From Micromonospora sp. H61 (lineage in GTDB: Bacteria > Actinomycetota > Actinomycetes > Mycobacteriales > Micromonosporaceae), in NCBI RefSeq assembly GCF_018070325.1, contig NZ_JAGPXY010000011.1, positions 54,350-118,349 on the forward strand: a stretch of DNA of 64,000 nucleotides, read 5' to 3'. This document shows, one piece after another, positions 1 to 8,026 of this stretch; positions within the stretch are counted from its first letter, which is position 1, and each line of letters opens with the position of its first letter. Made by a program: the position numbers and the translations under genes. The notes beneath the pieces were generated by a model. It was not told the origin of the DNA. It made no database searches and saw only the letters and a program-made list of their open reading frames with translations.

Positions 1-364
1 GATAACTTTTTGGCCAGTCGGTCGTTGTCCGCGAACCGCCAAATCGGCGGGTTCGACGGCCCACTGGAGACGACATCGGACGGGCCGGCTCCGATCGGCG
101 CCACATGCCACCGCCGGCGCGGTGCTCAGCCGCCGACGACCGCCCGCTGGCTCGTTGGTACGCGTCGGCGGTGACGGCTTGGCCCGTGTTCTCGGACCGC
201 GTCAGCAGACCTCGGCCCGCCCGGCCCGGATGCCCCGGATGCTCCGGACGCCGACGGACGGAGAGGCCGAACCGCAGCACTGACGTCGAGGGTCGGAGAC
301 GGGGAGGCGACTCGCTTGACCGTCGACCCCAGGGTTTCGATCGGTGCCAGCGCGTCGCTGTCGC

Positions 365-380
365 GGTTTCACGTGAAACC
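365..380. other. parS site 1
   Basis: GGTTTCACGTGAAACC, a perfect palindrome around CACGTG that contains the 14-bp actinobacterial parS core GTTTCACGTGAAAC. It lies in non-coding DNA about 0.8 kb beyond the 3' end of parB. ParB, encoded next door, is the expected binding protein. Confidence 0.9.
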
Positions 381-458
381 GCGCGCCGGGCAGCGAAGGG
401 CGATCCTGCGGTCCGGGGCCAGGCTTGCGCTGGCTACCGCTCGTACACCAAGTTCGTG

Positions 459-573
459 CGGTCCGGCGGTCCGGCGGTCCGGCGGTCCGGCGGTCCGCCG
501 GTCCGGCGGCCTGGTGGTCCGGCGGTCCGGCGGCCTGGTGGTCCGGCGGTGCCGCGGTCTGGTGGCTCGGCGG
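459..573. repeat. 8-bp tandem repeat, unit CGGTCCGG
   Basis: About 14 head-to-tail copies of an 8-bp unit, CGGTCCGG. The early copies are exact and later ones vary (CGGCCTGG, TGGTCCGG, CGGTCTGG). The unit is not a multiple of three, so copy-number change would shift any frame; this argues against coding. It looks like a minisatellite-like array that grew by slippage. Confidence 0.85.
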
Positions 574-930
574 ACTCCCGCCAAGTTCGCTGCGAGGCTG
601 CTCCCGCAGATTGACCGCAGTCGGGAGCCTCGGCCGAGGTGCGATGACAACGGAGATGTCGTTTCGCGCCACTGAGCGGCTCGCTGGCGCTTTGATCGGC
701 GCATGGGGTGGTTCGGGTTGACTGGACCATCCCGAAGCCTCCTGCGACGCGCGTAGAGGATCCATCAGCGCCCGCACTCACCCCAGCGGCCGCCGCCAAG
801 TCGCCCGCCACCGTGCCCGGCCGCTCGCCGCTGCATCCGCTCCGCCACTATCCGCCCGCGACGCCAGGCTCGTCGCCCACCGCCCCGCCCATCGCCCGCC
901 ACGCAAGGCGGGAGCCGGAACCCGGAACCC

Positions 931-965
931 GCGAGCCGCGAGCCGCGAGCCGCGAGCCGCGAGCG
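931..965. repeat. 7-bp tandem repeat, unit GCGAGCC
   Basis: Four exact copies of GCGAGCC plus a fifth that ends GCGAGCG, directly head to tail. As with the array at 459, the unit length is not a multiple of three and the surroundings show no gene. Confidence 0.8.
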
Positions 966-1126
966 GATTGTGCTTTCGAACGTGCGGGCCAGCGCGACCG
1001 ACCGACCACATCCGTCCATCACTCCCGCCGACTTCTCCTGCGGCCAGAGGGGGACCCCGGGCTGGCTGGGGGCGAACCAGGGATGACGCCGGCCCACGGG
1101 CCGATCTCGGGATCAGGTCCGCCGTC

Positions 1127-1142
1127 TGTTTCACGTGAAACC
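1127..1142. other. parS site 2
   Basis: TGTTTCACGTGAAACC matches the bacterial parS consensus TGTTTCACGTGAAACA at 15 of 16 positions. It lies in the intergenic DNA about 70 bp past the parB stop codon. Confidence 0.92.
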
Positions 1143-1163
1143 GCGACGACCCCGGGATGCAGA

Positions 1164-1196
1164 ACGGCCGCGCCCCCGTTCGGGTAGCGCGGCCGT
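1164..1196 (-). terminator. Hairpin terminator of parAB
   Basis: ACGGCCGCGC at 1164-1173 pairs perfectly with GCGCGGCCGT at 1187-1196 around a 13-nt loop. It starts 16 bases after the parB stop codon. There is no clear T-tract, as is common in high-GC actinobacteria. Confidence 0.7.
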
Positions 1197-1211
1197 AGGC
1201 GACGGGCGGGG

Positions 1212-2228
1212 TCAGTCCTCCCCGCCCTCCTCCTGTTGCACACCGATGATCCCGACGATTCGCTCAAGGTCGTCCACCGTGGCGAACTCGATCGTGATCT
1301 TGCCCTTGCTCCGGCCGATGTCCACCTTCACGCGGGTGTCGAACCGGTCGGACAGCCGATCGGCGAGATCGGTCAGGGCCGGCGCGTGCGCCTTGGGCCT
1401 CCGCTTTGCGGCCTGACCCTTCGCCGGCCCGTCGTTGAGGGCCAAGGCCACGATCTCCTCGGTCGCCCGAACCGACAGTCCCTCGGCCACGATCCGCAGG
1501 GCCAGCTGTTCCTGAGCCTCCGCCTCGTCGAGGCTCAGCAGGGCTCGGGCGTGCCCCGCCGACAGGATGCCGGCGGCTACCCGGCGCTGCACCTGGGCGG
1601 GCAGGTTCAGCAGTCGGATGGTGTTGGAGATCTGCGGGCGACTCCGGCCGATCCGGCGGGCCAACTCCTCGTGGGTGGCCCCGAACTCCTCCAGCAGTTG
1701 CTGGTAGGCGGCGGCCTCTTCCAGTGGGTTCAGGTTCGCCCGGTGAATGTTCTCGAGCAGGGCGTCGCGGAGCATCGCGTCGTCACGGGTGTCCCGGACG
1801 ATCGCCGGGATGCTCTCCCGCCCCACCGCCTGGGCGGCCCGCCAGCGCCGCTCGCCCATTACCAGTTCGTACTTCTCGTCGTCGAGCTGCCGAACGACGA
1901 TGGGCTGGAGGAAGCCGACCTCCTGGATCGAGGTCTTCAGCTCCTCCAGCGCCTCTTCATCGAAGACCTGGCGGGGCTGCTTCGGGTTGGGCATGATCGC
2001 GTCGACCGGGATCTCGGCGAATCGAGCACCGGGCACCGGGCTCAGCACGGGTTCCGGCTCGCGGACCGGCGCTCCGGCCGGCACCGCAGCGACGGCGACG
2101 GTGCCGGCGTCGTCCAGGTGCTCGCTCTCCGGATCTGCCGTCGCGGTGCCAGCGGCAGCCGGCGCCGGCCCGGTCGGGATCAGCGCCCCCAGGCCCCTAC
2201 CCAGACCGCCCCGAGGACGGTTCTTCAT
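1212..2228 (-). CDS. parB: Chromosome-partitioning protein ParB
   Basis: ParB/Spo0J-family CTPase and DNA-binding protein of 338 residues. It loads at parS sites, spreads as a clamp and helps move origins apart together with ParA. After a basic start ([18 protein letters not shown]) the ParB N-terminal domain begins near residue 75 with [17 protein letters not shown] and contains the GERRWRAAQ box. The helix-turn-helix follows with [20 protein letters not shown], then a C-terminal dimerisation segment ending in acidic residues. It lies 27 bp downstream of parA on the same strand, so the two form an operon. Four parS sites lie within 2.3 kb. Length and domain order are normal for actinobacteria. 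Confidence 0.97.
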   Translation of the reverse strand: MKNRPRGGLGRGLGALIPTGPAPAAAGTATADPESEHLDDAGTVAVAAVPAGAPVREPEPVLSPVPGARFAEIPVDAIMPNPKQPRQVFDEEALEELKTSIQEVGFLQPIVVRQLDDEKYELVMGERRWRAAQAVGRESIPAIVRDTRDDAMLRDALLENIHRANLNPLEEAAAYQQLLEEFGATHEELARRIGRSRPQISNTIRLLNLPAQVQRRVAAGILSAGHARALLSLDEAEAQEQLALRIVAEGLSVRATEEIVALALNDGPAKGQAAKRRPKAHAPALTDLADRLSDRFDTRVKVDIGRSKGKITIEFATVDDLERIVGIIGVQQEEGGED

Positions 2229-2255
2229 GCCACGCCTCCCAGCGACTCGTCCGCA

Positions 2256-3581
2256 CTACGCATTCCGGCCCACCGGCTCCTTGACGCCGCGCTCGGCGAT
2301 CTCCTGGGCGGCCTCGAAGTAACTCGTGGCGCCCCGCGAACCGGGATCGTAGGTCATCACCGACTGGCCGTAGCTCGGTGCCTCGGAGACCCGGACGTTG
2401 CGGGGGATGACCGCCTGGAGAACCTTGTCGCCGAAGTGGTTCCGGACGTCCTGCTCGACGGCGTCGGCCAACCGGGTGCGACGGTCGTACATGGTCAGCA
2501 GGATGGTGGAGACATCGAGCTTCGGATTGAGGTGCTGGCGTACCAGGTTGATGTTGTTGATCAGCTGGTTGAGCCCTTCCAGCGCGTAGTACTCGCACTG
2601 GATCGGGATCAGCACCTCCTGCGCGGCAACCAGAGCGTTGACCGTGAGCAGGCCGAGCGAGGGCGGGCAGTCGATGAAGACGTAGTCGAACTCGCCCGGG
2701 TAGGCGGCGATCGCCCGATCCAGGCGCGACTCCCGGGCCACCACCGACACGAGCTCGATCTCCGCACCGGCCAGGTCGATGGTCGCGGGAACGCACCAGA
2801 GGTTGGGGATGCCCTCGACCGCCTGCGCCACCTCGGCCAGCGGCATGCTGTTGATCAGGCAGTCGTACACGTCGGGGATTCCGGTGTGGTGTGGGACGTT
2901 GAGCCCGGTCGAGGCGTTGCCCTGCGGGTCGAGGTCGACCACGAGCACCCGGTTGCCGTGCAGGGCGAGCGCCACCGCAAGGTTGACGGTGGTGGTGGTC
3001 TTACCCACGCCACCCTTCTGGTTGGCGACGCACATGACCCGGGTCCGGTCCGGCCGAGGCATGGTCACCTCGCCACTGGGATTCAGGATCTGCACGGCGC
3101 GCATCGCCTCCATAGCCAACGGTGGGTCATCCTCTTCGCGCGTCGGGGTTTCACGTGAAACGTACGTGGGATCGGCCGCCATGGCGGCCAACGACTCGGT
3201 CGAAGCGACAGGTGCGTCGGCGACCACCGGCGCGGCGTCCCGAACGGCCGCCGCAGTGGGTTGGTGTGGGACGGCCGGCTCGAAGCGAACCGCCGCGGCG
3301 GTGTTACGGCGACCTGAGGTCGACCGCACCTCGGCGGCGTTGATCGGTCGACTCGACGCCTCCGGCGTCCGACGACCACTCGCCGGCTCCGGAATGGCCG
3401 AGCCCTCCGGCCGCCCGGCACCCGACGACGGGTCGAGCGCTGCCGGCGGATCGCCGTCGTTAGGTCGGGTCGATGGCCCGGTCTCGCCGGGCGACCAGCT
3501 CGGGTAGTCGGTTTCACGTGAAACGGGATCGCTGGTCGACCCGGTCACGCGTGGATCGTCGTACCTGCCGTCGTCATGCAC
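2256..3581 (-). CDS. parA: Chromosome-partitioning ATPase ParA (Soj)
   Basis: Deviant-Walker ATPase of 441 residues that works with ParB in origin segregation. The ATPase core starts near residue 180 (RVMCVANQKGGVGKTTTTVN) with the signature Lys in KGGVGKT. Further motifs are DLDPQGNAST and DCPPSLG. The first ~175 residues are a low-complexity, probably disordered extension. That extension carries the pentapeptide VSRET twice, because two parS sites lie inside the coding sequence and are read in the same frame. The GTG at 3581 gives the longest product; a start further in is possible since no strong ribosome site is seen there. It is followed by parB after 27 bp. Confidence 0.93.
   Translation of the reverse strand: MHDDGRYDDPRVTGSTSDPVSRETDYPSWSPGETGPSTRPNDGDPPAALDPSSGAGRPEGSAIPEPASGRRTPEASSRPINAAEVRSTSGRRNTAAAVRFEPAVPHQPTAAAVRDAAPVVADAPVASTESLAAMAADPTYVSRETPTREEDDPPLAMEAMRAVQILNPSGEVTMPRPDRTRVMCVANQKGGVGKTTTTVNLAVALALHGNRVLVVDLDPQGNASTGLNVPHHTGIPDVYDCLINSMPLAEVAQAVEGIPNLWCVPATIDLAGAEIELVSVVARESRLDRAIAAYPGEFDYVFIDCPPSLGLLTVNALVAAQEVLIPIQCEYYALEGLNQLINNINLVRQHLNPKLDVSTILLTMYDRRTRLADAVEQDVRNHFGDKVLQAVIPRNVRVSEAPSYGQSVMTYDPGSRGATSYFEAAQEIAERGVKEPVGRNA
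3147..3162. other. parS site 3 (inside parA)
   Basis: GGTTTCACGTGAAACG carries the exact 14-bp core GTTTCACGTGAAAC. It lies inside the N-terminal extension of parA, where it encodes Val-Ser-Arg-Glu-Thr. Confidence 0.9.
3510..3525. other. parS site 4 (inside parA)
   Basis: GGTTTCACGTGAAACG, identical to site 3 over all 16 bases. It lies 57 bp inside the 5' end of parA and is again read as Val-Ser-Arg-Glu-Thr. Confidence 0.9.
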
Positions 3582-3837
3582 CTGTCATCCCTGCCCGCTT
3601 CGGATGGTCGGTCCGCGCCCCGGTCAACTTGGCCGCATCCTCGCCCGCAACCCGGAGCGTACGGCCCGCGGGAGCGGTCGGAAACCCGCGACGTCCGTCA
3701 CCCGCTCCACACTATCGACGCGCGGTCAGCCTACGGCGGACGGGCGCGGCCGGTCCACGTCGGGTTCTCATCCCCTCGTCCATCCGTACCGGTACAACGA
3801 GGCAACCCACCGGCCGGAAGCCCGATGGCGCGAAGTG

Positions 3838-4692
3838 TCAACCTCGGCGGGAGCGTCCACCCCGGGCGCGTTTCTTGGTCGCCGGGCGGGCCGGGCCGAC
3901 CATCCGCTCGCGCACGATCTCCACGACCGTGGTGGGCGGGTCGATCACCCCGACGCCGCACAGCTGCACGGTCGGCTCCCCGCCGCCAAGTCGCGCCACC
4001 ACCTCGGCGTGCTCCTCGATCTCGGCGGCGGCGGACGAGCCCTTGAGCGCCAGCAGCCGACCGCCGCGAACCGCCAGGGGAAGGCTCCAGCCCGCGAGCC
4101 GATCCAGGGGTGCGACCGCGCGCGCGGTCACCACGTCTCCGCTGATCGGCTCCCGGCCACTCGACCCGCTGGCCGCCTCGTCGGCCCGGCCACGGAACAC
4201 CCGCACCGACTTGGCCAGACCGAGTCGCTCGACGACCTCGATCAGGAACGACGTCCGCCGGGCCAGCGGCTCGATCAGGGTGACAGTGAGGTCGGGGCGG
4301 GCGATGGCCAGGACGAGACCCGGCAGACCGGCGCCGGAGCCGACGTCGAGCACGGTCGCGCCGGACGGGATCCGCTCGGCGACCGCGGCGCAGTTGAGCA
4401 GGTGTCGATCCCAGATCCGGGGTGCCTCCCGGGGGCCGATCAGGCCGCGGACCACCCCGTCGGTGGCCAGCAGTTCGGCGTACGCGGCGGCCAGGTCGAG
4501 GCGGTCACCGAAGAGGGTCAGCGCGGCCGGGGCCAGCTCGGGCGGCAACGCCGCGTCGGCCGGTGACGGGGAGGTGTCCCGCCCGGTCGATTCGGCATCG
4601 GCGTCGACGGTGGCGGGGCGGACAGCGGACGGCCCGGGCGGCACGCCGCCCGGGCCGGACACGGCGTCGGCCGTGATGTCGTCGTGGGTCAC
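3838..4692 (-). CDS. rsmG: 16S rRNA (guanine-N7) methyltransferase RsmG
   Basis: RsmG (GidB) uses S-adenosylmethionine to methylate N7 of G527 in 16S rRNA; its loss is known to give low-level streptomycin resistance. The SAM-binding glycine motif is [16 protein letters not shown], followed by the acidic end of strand two (LIEP) and [14 protein letters not shown] use the GTG at 4692, reading [11 protein letters not shown], because it starts 4 bases after the jag stop; a start at 4740 would run back into jag. That gives 284 residues, slightly longer than usual because of an acidic, Pro/Gly-rich N-terminus. The C-terminus is basic ([12 protein letters not shown]). It belongs to the jag-yidC-yidD-rnpA-rpmH transcript. 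Confidence 0.94.
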   Translation of the reverse strand: MTHDDITADAVSGPGGVPPGPSAVRPATVDADAESTGRDTSPSPADAALPPELAPAALTLFGDRLDLAAAYAELLATDGVVRGLIGPREAPRIWDRHLLNCAAVAERIPSGATVLDVGSGAGLPGLVLAIARPDLTVTLIEPLARRTSFLIEVVERLGLAKSVRVFRGRADEAASGSSGREPISGDVVTARAVAPLDRLAGWSLPLAVRGGRLLALKGSSAAAEIEEHAEVVARLGGGEPTVQLCGVGVIDPPTTVVEIVRERMVGPARPATKKRARGGRSRRG

Positions 4693-4696
4693 CCGG

Positions 4697-5314
4697 TCAG
4701 TCCGCCGGCCGTACGACGATGCGCCGGTTCGGCTCCACACCCTCGGACTCGCTCGCCACGCCGGACATGGCGTTCACGACGTCGTGCACGCACTTGCGCT
4801 CGAACGCGGACATCGCGTCCAGGCGGACCGGCTCGCCGTACTCCTTGACCTTCTCGACGGCGTTCTTGGCGACCGCGGCGAGTTCCTTACGGCGGTTCGC
4901 CCGGTAGCCACCGACGTCGAGCAGCAGACGGCTCGGCGTACCGGTCTGCCGGAAGACGGCAAGGCGGGTCAGTTCCTGGAGGGCCTCCAGGGTGGCCCCG
5001 CGCTGGCCGACCAGATTCTGCAGCCGCTCGCCGACCACCTCGACCATCGGACGGCCGGCGGCGACCAGCTCGTCGATGTCGCCGTCGTAGTCGAGGATGT
5101 CGAGCAGTCCTTCGACGTAGTCGGCGGCGATCTCGCTCTGCCGGAACAGGTCGCCCTCGCCCACAGCCTTCTTCACCCGGGTGCCAGCGGCGGTGTCGGT
5201 GTCGTCGTCCGCCTCGGTGTCATCGGCTTCGGTGTCGTCGCCGTCCACCGCGAGCGTGGCGGTCTCCTCCTCGTCCAGGGACTGCTCGGCGCGGGGGATG
5301 CTGGTCTCGGTCAC
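4697..5314 (-). CDS. jag: Jag/KhpB RNA-binding protein (KH + R3H)
   Basis: Homologue of the SpoIIIJ-associated protein Jag (KhpB), an RNA-binding protein found beside yidC in most Gram-positive bacteria. A variable acidic N-terminus is followed by a KH-like domain ([20 protein letters not shown] onward, with [12 protein letters not shown] as the nucleic-acid loop). The C-terminal R3H domain carries the Arg-x3-His motif in ERKCVHDVV and ends [14 protein letters not shown]. The GTG at 5314 is preceded by GGAG at a good distance and gives 205 residues. The frame stays open up to an alternative start at 5401, which adds a low-complexity segment. Confidence 0.92.
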   Translation of the reverse strand: MTETSIPRAEQSLDEEETATLAVDGDDTEADDTEADDDTDTAAGTRVKKAVGEGDLFRQSEIAADYVEGLLDILDYDGDIDELVAAGRPMVEVVGERLQNLVGQRGATLEALQELTRLAVFRQTGTPSRLLLDVGGYRANRRKELAAVAKNAVEKVKEYGEPVRLDAMSAFERKCVHDVVNAMSGVASESEGVEPNRRIVVRPAD

Positions 5315-5526
5315 GGTCTCATCTCCGTACTCGCTCGGCCGGACCGTCGGGTCCGACTGGTTTCCCGGGGCCGGCTGGAGGTTGCCGGTGCCCACAGGCA
5401 CGTCTGTACGGGCAGTGTCGCCCGTGGCCGCGCGGTGCGCGGTCGGTTCCGCCCGGCGCCGGCCGTACGGCGGCTGCGCGGTGCGGAACGGGCCGCCGCC
5501 GGATCACCGGCGGCGGCCCTCGTAGG

Positions 5527-6522
5527 TCAGCCCTGCCGCTTGGCGGGGCGGCTCTTCTTCGGGTTGTTTGCGGGCTTGGCGCCCGGCTTCGGCCCGGCCA
5601 CCTTGGGCGCGGTCGCCTTGACCGGTGCCGGCGGGGCCGTCTTGCCACGACCGAACAGGCCACCGGACTTGGCAGGCTGCACCGGGTTACGGCTGGCGGC
5701 GGGCGCGACGGCCTTCTTGGCGGTCACCGGCGGCGGGAACTTCCGCAGCACCCACTGCTGCTGGCCGAGGGTGAAGAGGTTGTTGGTGACCCAGTAGATG
5801 ATGACGCCGATCGGGAAGATCGCGCCGGAGATCAGCAGCGACGCGGGGATGCCGTAGAGCATCAGTCGCTGGATCATCCGCTGCTGCGGGTCCTCGGCCC
5901 AGCCGGTCTTGAGGATCATCTGACGGCTGGTCAGGTAGGTGGTGGCGATCATGACCAGGACCAGGACACCAGCAATGATCTTTACGGTGCTGCCGTTGGC
6001 GCCGAGGCTGGCCAGCTCGTCGGCAGTGGAGCCGAACTTGCCGGCGATCGGGGCGGTGAAGAGCTTCGCCTGCGAGGCGCTCTGGAACTGGTCGGCGGTC
6101 CAGCCGTAGAGGGTCTTGCTCTGCTTGTCCGGGTCGAGCCGGCGCAGCACGTGGAAGAGGCCCAGGAAGACCGGGATCTGAAGGAACATCGGAAGGCAAC
6201 CCATAAGCGGGTTGGCCTTCTCCTTCTTGTAGAGCTCCATCATTTCTTTCTGGAGCGTCTCCCGGTCACCCTTGTGCTTCTCCTGAAGCTCCTTGACCTT
6301 GGGCTGGAGCGCCTGCATCGCCCGCTGCGACTTGATCTGCTTGACGAAGACCGGGAACAGGATGACCCGGACGGTGACCACCAGGAAGATGATGGCCAGG
6401 ATCCAGGCGAAGTTGGTGCCGATCACCGCGCCGACGGGCACCCCGATGGCGTCCCAGGCAGAGTGCCAGGTCAGCAGGATCCACGAAATCGCGTAGTAGA
6501 TCCAGTCGAGACTCAGACTCAA
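5527..6522 (-). CDS. yidC: Membrane protein insertase YidC
   Basis: YidC/OxaA insertase of 331 residues that helps place and fold inner-membrane proteins, alone or with Sec. The N-terminal membrane segment ([17 protein letters not shown]) is followed by the conserved core with the cytoplasmic hairpin ([20 protein letters not shown]) and [21 protein letters not shown]. Two more membrane spans follow, then a basic, Lys/Ala/Pro-rich tail ending [10 protein letters not shown], typical for actinobacteria that lack a large periplasmic domain. Its start overlaps the end of yidD by 4 bases, so the two are translationally coupled. Confidence 0.96.
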   Translation of the reverse strand: MSLSLDWIYYAISWILLTWHSAWDAIGVPVGAVIGTNFAWILAIIFLVVTVRVILFPVFVKQIKSQRAMQALQPKVKELQEKHKGDRETLQKEMMELYKKEKANPLMGCLPMFLQIPVFLGLFHVLRRLDPDKQSKTLYGWTADQFQSASQAKLFTAPIAGKFGSTADELASLGANGSTVKIIAGVLVLVMIATTYLTSRQMILKTGWAEDPQQRMIQRLMLYGIPASLLISGAIFPIGVIIYWVTNNLFTLGQQQWVLRKFPPPVTAKKAVAPAASRNPVQPAKSGGLFGRGKTAPPAPVKATAPKVAGPKPGAKPANNPKKSRPAKRQG

Positions 6523-6815
6523 TTCGGGGCTCCAGTCACATCAGCACGACGGCGGCCGCCCGGCTCCGGCACCGGGTCATATCCACCAGGGTGAAAGGGG
6601 TGGCAGCGCAACAACCGCCGGGCCGCCAGCACGGCTCCCCGGAGCGCGCCATGCCGAACGACCGCCTCCTGGGCGTACGCACTGCACGACGGGTAGAACC
6701 GACAGCGAGCCGGCAGTGCCGGACTTATCCACCGACGGTACGCGATGATGGGCGCGATCAGCACCTTGGCACCGGTTGTCGACGGCCGTGGGCTGCTCTG
6801 CTCGGTGCCGCTCAT
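6519..6815 (-). CDS. yidD: Membrane protein insertion efficiency factor YidD
   Basis: Small (98-residue) DUF37 protein thought to assist YidC-dependent insertion at the inner face of the membrane. The signature is unmistakable: an amphipathic [21 protein letters not shown] followed by [16 protein letters not shown] and [17 protein letters not shown]. The three conserved Cys residues are present. It overlaps rnpA by 4 bases upstream and yidC by 4 bases downstream. Confidence 0.95.
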   Translation of the reverse strand: MSGTEQSSPRPSTTGAKVLIAPIIAYRRWISPALPARCRFYPSCSAYAQEAVVRHGALRGAVLAARRLLRCHPFHPGGYDPVPEPGGRRRADVTGAPN

Positions 6816-7228
6816 CGGGACCGCCGTTCGCGCGGCGACCTGGCGACCGCGATGGCGGCGTCCAGGTCGGTGGCGAGTCGAGGGTACGACGCCTGCGCCG
6901 CGGCGGGGAGCGCCCGGACGACCAGGGTGCTGCCGTCGGGCAGGTCGGTCAACCGTTCCCGGACCAGCGCCCGCAGTCGGCGCCGGACCCGGTTACGGGT
7001 CACCGCGTTGCCGACCGCCTTGGACACGACGAAGCCGGCACGGGACGGTACGGACGACTGCTCCGCACTGTTGTCCCGTACCGGCTCCGGCGAGGTCGGT
7101 GTGCTGGGGTCGACGGTTGCCGGCACGGTCAGGTGGACCACGACGGCGCCACGTCCGGCGCGTCGGCCACCGCGAACCGCTGCGGCGAAGTCAGTGCTGC
7201 GCCGCAGTCGCTGTGCGGCGGCCAGCAC
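6812..7228 (-). CDS. rnpA: Ribonuclease P protein component
   Basis: Protein subunit of RNase P, which trims the 5' leader from pre-tRNAs together with the rnpB RNA. The family core is present: [22 protein letters not shown] near the start and the RNR box [21 protein letters not shown] use the GTG at 7228 ([14 protein letters not shown]), which gives 138 residues and matches the usual start; the frame continues upstream into sequence that does not look conserved. An acidic/Pro-Thr-rich insertion ([20 protein letters not shown]) between the two halves makes it somewhat longer than the common ~120 residues. It follows rpmH after 34 bp. Confidence 0.94.
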   Translation of the reverse strand: MLAAAQRLRRSTDFAAAVRGGRRAGRGAVVVHLTVPATVDPSTPTSPEPVRDNSAEQSSVPSRAGFVVSKAVGNAVTRNRVRRRLRALVRERLTDLPDGSTLVVRALPAAAQASYPRLATDLDAAIAVARSPRERRSR

Positions 7229-7262
7229 GACTGCCCACGTCCCCTGGACCGGCCCGGTCGGC

Positions 7263-7400
7263 TCAGGCCGACAGGGTGGTGCGACCCTTGGCGCGACGGC
7301 TCGACAGGATGGCACGGCCGGCACGGGTGCGCATGCGCAGCCGGAAGCCGTGGGTCTTCGCGCGCCGGCGGTTGTTCGGCTGGTAGGTGCGCTTGCTCAC
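7263..7400 (-). CDS. rpmH: 50S ribosomal protein L34
   Basis: Ribosomal protein L34, 45 residues from a GTG start. It begins [20 protein letters not shown] and ends [11 protein letters not shown], a textbook sequence. It is the first gene of the leftward rpmH-rnpA-yidD-yidC-jag-rsmG transcript. The same frame stays open for another 159 bases upstream, but no homology supports that. Confidence 0.97.
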   Translation of the reverse strand: MSKRTYQPNNRRRAKTHGFRLRMRTRAGRAILSSRRAKGRTTLSA

Positions 7401-7589
7401 GTCAGGCTCTCCGTTTTCGTACGCGCCCCGCGCGACGGGATCGCCGGGGTCGTGTGGTGGTCCAGGCCACCTCGACGGTGGCCCACGATCGGTGCTGTCC
7501 GGCGGAGCGGGGACTTCGGTGTTGCGGGGATGCGACCGCGGACAGCAAGCACCCATCACCCTAGCAGAGGGCGAGAAAGCAGCCGTTCC

Positions 7590-7618
7590 AGCCTACGCAG
7601 GGGGGCAATGACCGTCAA
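7590..7618 (-). promoter_or_regulatory. Predicted promoter of the rpmH operon
   Basis: On the minus strand, TTGACG (7613-7618) and TAGGCT (7590-7595) are separated by exactly 17 bp, which fits a housekeeping promoter. Transcription would start near 7583, leaving a leader of about 180 nt before rpmH. Confidence 0.6.
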
Positions 7619-7893
7619 ACACCCCGAGCAGGGGACAACGGGACGCGCCCGAGGCCGAAGGGCGGTTTTCGCTGATGCCGACAAGGGCGCCGCCGCGTCG
7701 CCGGTTGATGGCGCAGGGACAACGCTGTTACCGTGCCCGATTGCGGTGAGCGTCGGAAGCTCCGGTCGTCGCGCAGGCAAGACCGGACATGGCAGTGAAT
7801 CGTTCGGCACGGTGAACCCGCTTCAGCGCCCGTTCAGGCGGGGGCAGGTCCCACCCGCGTCCGGCGGCGGCCACAATCGGTCGATACACAGGC

Positions 7894-7913
7894 TGTGGAT
7901 AACTTGTGGATGA
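7894..7913. promoter_or_regulatory. Two DnaA boxes upstream of dnaA
   Basis: TGTGGATAA (7894-7902) is the exact complement of TTATCCACA, and TGTGGATGA (7905-7913) follows with 7 of 9 matches. Sites in this position commonly let DnaA repress its own gene. Confidence 0.75.
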
Positions 7914-8026
7914 CCACCGGTCGACCGTCCGGGTGGGTGTTGTTCCACCCGCGAACGCGGCGGGCCCGGGACGGCCGGCTGGCAGACAGCGGCGGCCGGG
8001 AGCAGAAGCGAGGGGGTGGCACGACG

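Larger units (their letters stand above)
1..1211. other. Non-coding region downstream of parB
   Basis: I find no credible gene in this 1.2 kb. The open frames here overlap each other on both strands, are built of low-complexity Arg/Gly/Pro runs and match no family I know. The stretch holds two parS sites, two short tandem repeats and, next to parB, a hairpin terminator. It lies at the left edge, so a gene ending further left cannot be excluded. Confidence 0.6.
7401..8026. other. Divergent rpmH/dnaA regulatory region
   Basis: 626 bp between the leftward rpmH and rightward dnaA. I see no gene in it. It holds a good sigma-A-type promoter for rpmH and two DnaA-box-like 9-mers 115-133 bp before the dnaA start codon. 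The dnaA promoter itself is not obvious; a weak TTGATG (7705) and TGTTAC (7726) pair has only a 15-bp spacer. Confidence 0.7.

Noticed and set aside
455..575. Possible CRISPR array
   Set aside because: The units are 8 bp, directly abutting, and without spacers, so it is a simple tandem repeat.
1236..3158. 640-codon open frame opposite parB/parA
   Set aside because: It is a shadow of two certain genes on the other strand; its residue make-up is the usual Arg/Gly/His-rich antisense pattern of high-GC DNA.
3473..5797. 774-codon plus-strand frame over rsmG, jag and yidC
   Set aside because: It covers three well-supported minus-strand genes and has no recognisable domain.
6725..6733. DnaA-box-like TTATCCACC inside yidD
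   Set aside because: It encodes part of the conserved YRRWIS segment of YidD, which explains the sequence.
7895..8026. Upstream ATG start for dnaA
   Set aside because: It overlaps a DnaA box, lacks a ribosome site and adds 44 non-conserved residues; the GTG at 8027 has AGGGGG upstream.
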